Source: Rosa chinensis
Taxonomy: Eukaryota; Streptophyta; Magnoliopsida; Rosales; Rosaceae
Direction of reading: 5' to 3'
DNA length: 64,000 nucleotides
Assembly (NCBI RefSeq): GCF_002994745.2
Contig: NC_037091.1
Location: forward strand, 38,686,112 to 38,750,111
Shown here: in pieces, positions 22,728 to 32,815 of the stretch
Layout of the letters: the number at the start of each line of letters is the position of its first letter
Position numbering within the stretch: the stretch's first letter is position 1
Made by a program: the position numbers and the translations under genes
The notes under the pieces: model-generated
Told to the model about the DNA's origin: nothing
What the model saw: the letters and a program-made list of their open reading frames with translations, nothing else
Database searches by the model: none

Positions 22728-24989
22728 TCATTTTTTCAGTTTCCTCTTCTTGGTTGTAAGAGCTGAAGTTGAAGCTTCAGAACTCTTGGTTGTTCGCACA
22801 CTCGGTACTTTTGCAGATCCACCAACAAAGTGTTGTTGGCCTTCTAAGCCCAAAAAAAAAAAAATGGGGAACCCGCATGGTAATGTGAAACCCCGCCCCA
22901 GCTTGACAAATGCGGGGAAAATCAGCAAGTAACCCGCCCCCGTTTGCCCATTCCTAACTGAAACTGGACTCACTTGTAACTGTAGAGACTTGTATGGCTA
23001 ATACATCTCTAGCCAATGACTGCAAGTTGGGATATTTACCTCCATTCAGCTTCCACCAATCCAAAATCTTCCAATCATCCTCTTCTTCTTGCTGACCTTT
23101 AGTTTTTTCTATAGGGTCCAACAAATGTTGATCAACTTCATGTCCTACAATAACTTCATTGTTTTGTTCAAGCTGCCTATTCCAGCCTCCTAGCATAACA
23201 GCCCTTTTCCTACTTACTGTCCTTGATCTGCCTCGACTCTTACTGGTTGCTGTGTCATTAGTAGTGAGCTCTTTTTTCTTCTGCCTACTTGATGCACCAA
23301 TAGACTGACTGTACAAGTCACAAAGTTCTATAACAAGTTGCTTCACTTCCTCCGATTTTTTCTTGATCTCCCCAGCAGGCAAATTTAGCCACACTTCACA
23401 CACTCTACCAATGTTTCTCAACTTATACCTAGGATCTAAGACCACAGCAACTAGGAAAAGTTGGTTCATGTCATCCAAGAAAGCAAAGTACTTGTCATAC
23501 TTGGACTTCATTTGGACTGCCATGTCATACAAGACTTGGTTAGCTTCATTTGAATCAGGCCGTATACTAAGCAAGCTAAGTTCTTCAAGCTCAGTTTCAA
23601 TGGTAACAACATCATGGAAGGCCTTGTGTGCAGTAGGGGTAAGTGAAGCGCTCACATTGAGGGTCACATCATAAAAGACTTTCAAAAACTTCACAAAAAT
23701 GCCTGCATTTTCCCAATCTATTTTAGTTGGTGGCCCAACTCTTTTCGTAGGCACTCTCCTCCTACTTGCAGCCTCTGCCTCATCTTCAACAATTTCTTCA
23801 TCTTCATCAAAATAATTTTGGAACCTTTCATCATCATCATACAATCTCTCAAATGCTTTTTTCAACTCCAAAGCTGTGTCCAACATAAGAAATGTGGAAT
23901 TCCACCTTGTCGGAACATCTAAAATGCAACCTATTGCACCCAACTTTCTCCTTCTCCACACATTTTTTAAATTCATCAAGCCTAGAACCTGAACTCCTAA
24001 CATATCTTACGGCATTTCTTATGCAAGCCACTCACCTCTCCATCATCTTCAAACCAGACCTCACAATGAGGTTTACAATGTGAGCTAAACATCTCACATG
24101 CATAAACCTACCTCCACAAATAGGTTTAATCTCCCAACTACACATTTTCTTCCTAAGATAATCAATGGCATGCTTGTTCGCAGATGCATTATTAATAGAA
24201 GTAGTTAAAACTTTATCGATTGACCAATCAAGGAGACAAGACTCTAGCAGTTTACCAATCATTATACCTTGGTGATTTGGAACCACACAAAATGCAAGCA
24301 CTCTCTTATGCATTTGCCATCCCCTATCAATAAAATGAGAAGTAACTACCATGTAGTTTATGTTTTGACAAGAAATCCAAGTGTTTGTTGTCAAACTAAC
24401 ACAATGAGACTTCAATTCCCTCCTCAACTCCTCCTTCTTGGCATCATACATGCGAAGAAAGTTTTTCATTATGACTTTCCTACAAGGGACTTTAAAAAGA
24501 GGCACAGCAACACTACAAAGTAATTAAACCCAGGTTTTTCGACGAAACTAAATGCAAGTTCATCGACAACAATCATATGAGTAGCAGCTTCAATGCAATT
24601 ATCCTAACTCCAATTCACAAAAACTAAACTGCCCTGCCCTCTTTTCCCATCACTGGTTAACACTTGTTGCCCATATTCTACCTTAACTCTACCCGGGTAC
24701 CCTTTACAAACTATCTCTATGTGTTTCCTAAGAGATGAAGTACCATTATCATAAGGATTGCATGCCAAATGCATAGGAAAATACTTACATTGAGCTCGTT
24801 TGGTATTGCCAACCACCTTCTTAACTCCATCAACAGTCTCGATTAATGGATGATCCACCTTTGTGAAATGATCCCAGACATCTGACCTCTGCTAGCCTTT
24901 CTTTCCTCGTTTTCTTCTCACAGCAGCAGTGCTTCGAGCGTTGCCAGATTTTGGGGCAGCTTTCGGGTTGTTGCAAGCAACAACCATTT
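22728..24989 (-). pseudogene. hAT-2 transposase, fragmented and missing part of the dimerisation domain
   Basis: This is related to the hAT-1 transposase domain by domain. It has the BED region (VWDHFTKVDHPL...AQCKYFPMHLACNPY, 24604-24900, with a TAG upstream), a core with NTWISCQNINYMVVTSHF and RCLAHIVNLIVRSG (24032-24505), and a C-terminal block to ILDWWKLNGGKYPNLQSLA and VTSESSFS (22954-24003). The stretch that should follow, corresponding to GRRVIDPFRSSLTPK in hAT-1, is absent. Repeat X (22850-22956) occupies its place. A lysine/serine-rich tail ending TTKKRKLKK then continues to 22728 as in a normal last exon. Stops and frameshifts separate the pieces. Confidence 0.82.
22850..22956 (-). 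repeat. GC-rich repeat X, copy 2 (inverted)
   Basis: Read on the minus strand, TAGGAATGGGCAAACGGGGG... to CCCCATTTTTTTTTTTT matches 18624-18770. It sits inside the hAT-2 transposase gene between SESSFS and the C-terminal tail. Confidence 0.6.
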
Positions 24990-25540
24990 CATTACAAGCA
25001 GAGGATGGCAAGTAACAACCATTTCATTACAAGTAGAGGATGGCTCAGACTACTCGAAATCAGAGCAGCTAGACCCAGATTCTTCGACACCAGGAGTTTG
25101 GACTGTTTGGGCATGGTGTTTCGATTGGGAATGAAAATCGACTAATTGAGTTTGGCTGTTTGGGAATGAAAATCTCTAATCGTGTTTCGAAGTGCTATTC
25201 TGATTCAATCTAACTGAATTTTGGGGCTGATATAGTGATATGTTTAGGGTTTCGATCGAATTGGGGAAGAACTCAAGAACACATGAGAGGAGACTCAGGA
25301 GAGGATTTCAACGGGTTTGGTCAACTGGCTGATATGTTTAGGCCTTAGGGTATAAGTGGAGACACGTGTGTAATATCTTCGTTCTGAGGGCTGAAGAACA
25401 GAAGAAACCGAGACCGAACCGATCTCCTCTTCCTCGGTTCGGTTTTAAAACGGCACCAAGAATTTCTGTTCAAGAACTGCGCCCAACCGACCATTTTCGG
25501 GCCAGTTCCTCAGTTTATCGGTCCAAAAATCCCACCCCTA

Positions 25541-26154
25541 CATTTACTAGAGCTAGACCTTCCTTTGGCCTTGGGTACTTCATCTTCCTCATCTTGCAAT
25601 ACAACCAGGTCTTACAATTAGCAAAAAGCCAAAAGACAATTATCCAAGAAATTAGATTAAAGTCTCCAATCTTACCTGCTAATGAGAAACGTTAATAATA
25701 GTTCATAGCCTCATACCATTCGCATCCGCGCTTTTTTAATAAATAAATAAATAGAAAATAATAATAATAATAAATACCATTTCCTACTAGTCCTCTTGGC
25801 AATCATCCTCCCAGCAACAAACACTGTCATCTAATAGTCACCAATTCCAATTCCCAACATTCGTGGTGTTATTCGACTTAAAATTTGAGTTGGATTAATT
25901 CGTCTATTACTTTATATCGGTGCAATTGGCTAAAATTAGCCTAGCAAGCAAAGAACCTCAGCCCCAAATTTCAATTCCTCTTGTTCTCTAGTCGACACTT
26001 CTCGCCCAATCCCAAATCAACTATTTGATTCCAGAAACACTCATACCGTTCTTGAAACAAATTTACTCAAATAGAAAGTAGATAAGAGAAAGTAGATAGC
26101 AGTTTCATTTATGATCAACAGATTACTTTTCTTATGTCATGTTGTGAATTTCAG
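25541..26154. other. Spacer before the SPS remnant
   Basis: AT-rich sequence without coding features. The last bases, GAATTTCAG, form the splice acceptor of the first surviving SPS exon. Confidence 0.5.
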
Positions 26155-27703
26155 GCGCTTTGTAATGGTTTGCTTGTGGACCCTCATGATCAGCAATCAA
26201 TTGCTAATGCACTGCTGAAGTTGTTATCAGAAAAGAATTTATGGGTTGAGTGCAGAAAGAATGGTTGGAAAAACATACACCTTTTCTCATGGCCTGAACA
26301 CTGCCGAACCTACTTGACTAGAGTAGCAGCCTGCCGCATGAGACATCCACAGTGGCAGACTGACACCCCAGAGGATGAAATGGCTGCTGAAGAGTCCCTC
26401 AATGATTCTATTAAGGACGTGCAAGATATGTCTCTTAGGCTCTCAGTTGATGGGGGCAAATCCTCACTGAATGAATCTCTTGATGTGACTGCAGCTTCTG
26501 GTGACCATGAGGTGCAAGATCAAGTGAAGCGTGTCCTAAGCAAGATCAAGAAACCAGATTCTGGTCCAGAAGACCATGAAGATGGAAATAAGCTGCCGGA
26601 TAATGTAGCAAGCAAATATCCCTTGTTAAGACGTAGAAGAAAATTGATTGTCATAGCGCTTGATTGCTATGACAAATCTGGAGCTCCTGAAAAGAAAATG
26701 ATTCAAGTTGTGCAAGAAATATTTAAGGCTGTAAGACTAGATTCTCAAAGTGCAAGATTTACAGGGTTTTACGGCTATTCCAGCATCAGAAGCAGTGGAG
26801 TTTCTGGCATCAGGGAGGATACAGGCAAATGAGTTTGATGCGTTGGTTTGTAGCAGTGGAAGTGAGGTTTACTACCTGGTACTTATACTGAAGAAGATGG
26901 AAGACTTTTCCCAGATCCAGATTATTCGTCACACATTGACTACCGATGGGGTTGCGAAGGATTAAAGAAAACCATTTGGAAGCTCTTAAATGGCCCTGAT
27001 GGTGAACGGAATTCCACATCTTCGAGCCACATTGAAGAAGATATAAAATAAAGCAGTGCCCATTGCATCTCATACTTAATCAAGGATCCTAGTAAGGTAA
27101 ATAAAACTTGTTAGTCTGAGTGTGGGAAATTTAGAAAGGGCTTGGTTTTACTTTTGGACCAAGTTTCTGAATGGTTTGCTTTTGCAGGCAAGGAAAGTTG
27201 ATGATTTAAGACAAACTCAGGATGCGTGGACTACGCTGCCATCCAATGTACTGCAGGAGCTCAACACGAATGCAAATTGTTCCTCTCCTTGCTTCTCGAG
27301 CACAGGCTCTCAGGTATTGCTATGTGCAACTTGGGGATAGTGTGTTCCATTTTTCTTTACATACTGCATTGCCATTTAACAGTATACCATATTTTCTGCC
27401 TGATTGTTAATAGGTACCTTTTTGTACCCTGGAGATTGAATGTTGCAAACATGTATGTGTTCCTTGGAGAAAGTGGAGACACCGATTATGAAGAAATGAT
27501 AGCAGGGACTCGCAAGACCATAATCATGAAGGGTGGTGGGAAAGGGTTCTGAAGAGCTGCTAAGAACATCAGGAAGCTACCTGAGAGACGACATTGTTCT
27601 GCCTCAGAGCCCACTGCTCGCCATTGTATATGGGCAAGCTCCAACAGCTGATGAGATTGCCACTGCTCTGAAGCAAGTCACCAAATCTGCCACTGGAATG
27701 TGA
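26155..27703 (+). pseudogene. SPS: Sucrose-phosphate synthase, 5'-truncated and frameshifted
   Basis: The C-terminal third of a plant sucrose-phosphate synthase, the enzyme making sucrose-6-phosphate from UDP-glucose and fructose-6-phosphate. Exon 1 (26155-27096) begins [20 protein letters not shown], the end of the glycosyltransferase part. It continues through the linker to [21 protein letters not shown] and the phosphatase-like domain (EFDALVCSSGSEVYY, SSHIDYRWGCEGLKKTIWKL). Exon 2 is 27188-27313 (MRGLRCHPMYCRSSTRMQ, ALR) and exon 3 is 27414-27703 (NVANMYVFLGESGDTDYEEMIAGT). GT/AG introns are kept, so this is a DNA-level copy and not a retrocopy. Frameshifts occur near 26770, near 26885 (one base missing at YYPGT) and in exons 2 and 3, and a TGA near 27550 splits the end. 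The N-terminal two-thirds are absent. Confidence 0.93.
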
Positions 27704-28610
27704 TTATGTGATGTGACTTGAATGTGGATTTATGTACCTTTTGAGACGAAACGAGGCCTCCATCAAGAATAAAGGCGGACAATGAAACACATCTAAACAA
27801 GGCCTATTACTAAGAACTCAGCTAACCAACTGGTGCGGCGCCACTGCGTTCCTTTCATGATATATTGCTTAAAGTAGCGACATGGTACGGAGGTGAGATA
27901 ATAGAAGAGCAATAGTCTCTATGTATACACATAATGTGCTGCTACTGTCCGCCGGCCATAATTATCTGAAGTGGTTTCACCAGATCAGTATTGATTGATG
28001 TCAGGCTAGCCCTTATCTAAAGTAAACAGCAAACTGCTAAATGAAAAGTCAAACGGTGAAACGCACAAGGGTGATGATTAGCTTTTTTGATTACAAATGA
28101 CAATATCCCTTTCGTGTTCATTCCTTGCCAAGAAAATGTAAAATAGAACCAAAGACTAACACCAGAGTCAATAAGATGCAAGGTTTTAATGTGGTTCACC
28201 CCAAATTGGGTTACGTCCACAGCCCATGACGATAATCCACTACTGTCAAAAGAAGAAGATAACAGAGTTCGTAAAAACAAAACACAAAAATTCTTTAAAT
28301 CGCTCATAGGTAACCTCACAAAAATTCCCAACCCTTCTCAACAGAGAACCCCAATTACACCCAAAGCTCACAAGCACTCAATATTTCAGTGATCTCTCCA
28401 CTAATTTTTTCTTTTTCTTTTTCTCAACCAAGAGAAACAGTCTGGAAACATAAGATCCTCTAGAGCTCTACCATAATGCACAACAAGATCATACCACCAT
28501 ACTGAATCTCATGAACATGGAAGCACCAAGAGGCTTGCAATACACTCCTAAAATCATACTCGAGTTCCTCCTATACAAGCCCACAATACATAAGTGTCAA
28601 GCTTATGGCC
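27704..28610. other. SPS 3' flank and spacer
   Basis: No gene. The stretch GTGGTTCACCCCAAATTGGG (around 28191) looks like a dispersed plant repeat but I cannot classify it. Confidence 0.4.
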
Positions 28611-29955
28611 TACATTCGTTATAATTTGAGCTTTTCCATGAGAAACATGAGCACACAAATGAGGTGTGACAGAAGTCGGTTCATACAGCCAGCAGATAAC
28701 TGAACTCAGTTTTCACCTAGTGCACTTCAGTTGTGCAACTTGTTCTTCCATTTGGCCTAGGATAGAGCCTGGTGAAAATTGCAAATTATGCCAAAACAAT
28801 AAAGCCAGCCATCAGGAACAAATGCCACAAGTAAATAACCTATAGAGCAGAGATTACAGAAGAGTACAATGCATTTGAAAACTGGATAAATCTAGTCAAA
28901 GAGGAACACTGGAAGGGAAGAGGAAGCAGTGGTTTGGAGAACTTACAATGATTTCAATAATTGGCTGTACTTGTACTTAGAACTTGGATGGGAATAATCA
29001 TGTGCAACCGCAAATTCAAACACGTCTCAAGGCACATGTATCCTCTAAAACTTGGAACCATAGTTATCCACTTGTGCTAGCTAGTTGAGTGAGACGTTGC
29101 ATAGCTTCAATCCAGACCTGCATTTCAAGAAGATGGTTGGTTGAGGGAAAGGAAGAGAGAAGGATAAACAAGATTGATTCATTTTATAAATGCTTCAAAC
29201 AGCTTTTCCGCAACACACAATTGCACACTAGCTACATCTTTATAAGCAAAAGCTAGCTTAATTGTCATCCCTCTTCTTTATGCAAGAATTACTACTGCGA
29301 CCTACTTTTCCTGAAGTTGTTAACATTGGGGTTACATATATATCACCATTCACCACTAAAACAAAAACCAAAAGTTAACAATTGGAATTCTGTTGAATCA
29401 TCAGAGGATGATTAATTTATCTTCAGAAACACCACTAATCAATTCAGAAAGATAAACACTAGATACCGTTGGATACTTTATGACATGACATGAAACTTTG
29501 AACGTACGTGCTAAATTAATACTCATGGTGGTTTGAAAGCTTACTCTGCTTTAAGAGAGGAGAAGTGATTTAACTTGCACAACACGAGACTCCCACACAG
29601 GCGCACTCCCAATGCTACATCTTTCTCTTGAAACACGAAAGCCACTGCTGAGCCATTGCATGGCTTCAATCAAGCAACTGAATATTTTTTTATCTAGAAA
29701 ACAATGATCGATCAATGCTGAGTATAAGAAAAAAACAAAGATAACCAAACCATTTCTATTATTTTGCAGACATGCTTCAGAAAGCTTTTTCCAGAACAAA
29801 CAAGACAATCATTTAGTGGCTAGTTTGAATTTCTGTATAGTGAGCGAAATAATAATGGAGCCGTGCGCGCATAAAAAGTATTTTGTAAATGAACTGAGAA
29901 ATTTGAAAACCGTTCAAAACAAAGAAAAATAGTCAGAAAGAAGCTTACAAATGAC
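28611..29955 (-). repeat. Duplicate of the NLR 3' region (copy A)
   Basis: It aligns in order, with many small differences, to 31531-32815. Examples are TGAGTGAGACGTTGCATAGC, CACACAGGCGCACTCCCAAT and CATGCTTCAGAAAGCTTTTT in both. It ends at AAGAAGCTTACAAATGAC, where the minus strand has the same GTAAGC splice donor used by the NLR main exon at 32815. No LRR coding sequence follows, so this is the tail of a duplicated NLR that has lost its body. Confidence 0.8.
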
Positions 29956-31530
29956 ATATGTTCACGAGCTATTCTGCATTTAGAGCATGTAATAATTTCT
30001 TCAAAAGCAATCCCTCAATCAGTAAATCCAGCACATATATCACAAGGTTTGTCCTGAAAAGTTGAAGAGATACACATTAAAAAAGAAAACCCAGAAGAGA
30101 ATGAATATCACAGTTTTTTTTTTTTTTTTTTCTGAAAAGGACAGTATGCACATTGATATTCTGCCAACTTGACATGGACTTTCCACAGTATGCATAAGAG
30201 CCATTTAATTTCAAATTTTCTCTTTTTTCAGATACTACAAAAATGTTACATCGGTTGAAACTTCAAACTGTGTATAACCTATACTTTATTTGCTTAATAC
30301 ATATTATTGGCCATGCATCTCCAATACATGCTACCAACCATGCTCTTTGAAAATTAAAATTTGGGGAGTATTAGAAAGTGACATCGCCCAACTTCAGCTA
30401 AATTCAGTCTAACAATTTGTTTCATGTGAGACAAGGAAGCAGTACGACTGTATAAAACATATGTATCGTAAAGCATAGTTAAGTTTTACAAGAGCTTTCT
30501 CATACTAACTTGAGCAACCAAAGAAAACTTTTATTTTATTTTATTTCTGTCTCTAAGTCACATTCATGTTCTTCTATATATGAAGTTTACCATGTTAGTA
30601 CTTGCACATTGACAAAATCATATTCCCCCCCCCCCCCCCCCAAGAACACCCTCAATGACTCTCAATTAGAAAACCCCTGAGGAGTTTACTACCTGTTTCA
30701 ACTTCCAAGTGAACGCTTCTGGGCATTGTGGTAGTGGCAACAGCATTCATTAGTGGAAAACATAAAATTCAAAATTACACAAGAACAGTCAGCTCACTAA
30801 CTTCCATGACTTCAAATTTCAATAGGTCTTTCGTGAATCATGATCATGAGATTACTACCATAATCATCTAAATAAAAAGAAAGAAGTAAACAAGTGGCAG
30901 TAAAAACAAAATTGGACAAATTTGTCACTAGAAACAAAGGCACAGGTTCTTAAGAGCATATAATACAACTATACAAGTTGAATAATCTAATCACTTTGTA
31001 GTTTGTACCCTGCTGTATTTCTTAAACTTAAGGGTACCAAACAGAATAAAAAAAATACCTAAAAAACTTCTTTCTGCCTTTTCTTTTCGTATGTGCTTGT
31101 GTAAAGGCTATAAGCTTATCCATTTTGCAGAAATTGTAATAATCAAATTACTCCAATGCACCCATTACATATTGCAATGAGAAAAATGAAAAAGAACAAA
31201 AAAAATGACTCACCCATCTCAATGGTGTAAAATTAAGAACACCCAGAAATAAAAACTATTCCTTCAGAAAATCAAAAAGCAAATATCGACCAAAAAAATT
31301 CAGTTAACACATTGAACAAAGAAAAATGCAAGGATCGCTTTGTAACTCATTCGCTCACTATAAATTACAAGAATGAAGAAAACCCAAATGGGCGAGAGAG
31401 AGAGAGAGAGAGCAGGGCAGAGCAGAGCATTAATGGAACTCAGAAAATGTGGGTGTTTCTGGTTTTCTGAGATGCAAGCATCGAAGGAAAAAAGAAATAA
31501 ACTTACTAGGTAGAGAGAAATCTTCAGCCA
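29956..31530. other. Spacer between the two 3'-region copies
   Basis: There is no coding feature. It includes a T-run near 30115-30131, a C-run of about 17 bases near 30627-30643 and a (GA)n run near 31394-31412. Confidence 0.5.
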
Positions 31531-32815
31531 TTCATTACAATTCGAGCTTTCCAATGAGAAACACCAAGAGAGCGCACAAATGAGAAGTGTGACAGAAGTT
31601 TGTTCATACAGCCAACAGATACCTGAACTAAGTTTGCACCTGGTGTACATCAGTTGTGCAACTTGTTCTTGCATTTGAGCAGAGGATAGAGCCTGGCGAA
31701 GAATTACAAATTATGCCAAAACAATAAAGCTATCCATCAAGAAAAAGTGCAGTAAGTAACTAACCTATAGAGCACAGACTACAGAAGAGTTCAATGCATT
31801 TGAAAACTGGTTAAATCTAATCAAAGAGGAACACTAGAAGGGAAGAGAAAGCAGTGGTTTGAAAAACTTACAATGAATTTACTCCTTGGGTTGTACTTGC
31901 ACTTAGAACTTGAATGGAAATAATCATGCGCAACTGAACTTCAAACACTTCTGAAGGCACATGTATCCCCTGAAACTTGGAACCAGATATCCAATAGTGC
32001 AAGCTAGTCGAGTGAGACGTTGCATAGCTTCAATCCAGACCTGCATTTCTTGAAGATGGTTGGTTGAGGAAAAGGAAGAGAGCAGGATAAACAAGTTTGA
32101 TTCAATTTATAAATGCTTCAAACAGCTTTTCCACAACAAACAATCGCACACTAGCTACATCTGGACAATCTATAAGCAAGAGCTTAATTGTCCTCCATCT
32201 TCTTTATGTAATTAGAATTACCACTGTGTTAACATTGGAGTTACATATATTTCACCACTAATACAAAAACCAAAAGAGAACAATTGGAAATCTATCGAAT
32301 CATAAGAGGATGATTAATTTATCTTCAAAACCGACCACTAATCAATTCAGAAACATAAACTCTAGATACTGTAGGATACTTTATGACATGACATGGTTTG
32401 AAACCTTACTCTGCTTACAGAGAGGATAAGTGATTAACTTGCACAACATGAGGCTCTCACACAGGCGCACTCCCAATGGTACATCTTTCTATTGAAACAT
32501 GAAAGCCATTGCTGAGGCATTGCTTGGCTTCAATAATCAGCTGAATATTTTTTTTTTATCACATAAAACAATGATCGATCAATGCTGAATATAAGAATAA
32601 TACAGATGTAACCAAACCATTTCTATTATTTTGTAGACATGCTTCAGAAAGCTTTTTCCAGAACAAACCAGACAATCATTTAGTGGCTAGTTTGAATTTC
32701 TGTATAGTGAGCGAAATAGTAATGGAGTCATAAGCTCATAAAAAGTAGTTTGTAAATAAACTGAGAAATCTTGAAAACCGTTCAAACAAAGAAAAATAAC
32801 CAGCAAGAAGCTTAC
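31531..32815 (-). other. NLR 3' region: last intron(s) and untranslated exon(s) (copy B)
   Basis: Downstream of the NLR main exon on the minus strand. The exon ends in a GTAAGC donor at 32815, so the transcript probably continues through one or more introns here. Segments shared with copy A, such as CCAGACCTGCATTTC near 32035, may be exons. Exact exon borders cannot be set without transcript data. Confidence 0.5.

Larger units (their letters stand above)
22352..25540 (-). mobile_element. hAT transposon (hAT-2), decayed, left end not found
   Basis: The right edge, CCCACCCCTA (ending 25540), gives TAGGGGTGGGA on the minus strand, a hAT-type terminus. Immediately inside it are CCGAACCG-type subterminal repeats (25400-25530). 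The transposase is on the minus strand. The left end is not identifiable: sequence before 22352 belongs to the solo LTR. A ~31-bp tandem duplication (CAACCATTTCATTACAAG...) lies at 24977-25040. Confidence 0.65.
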
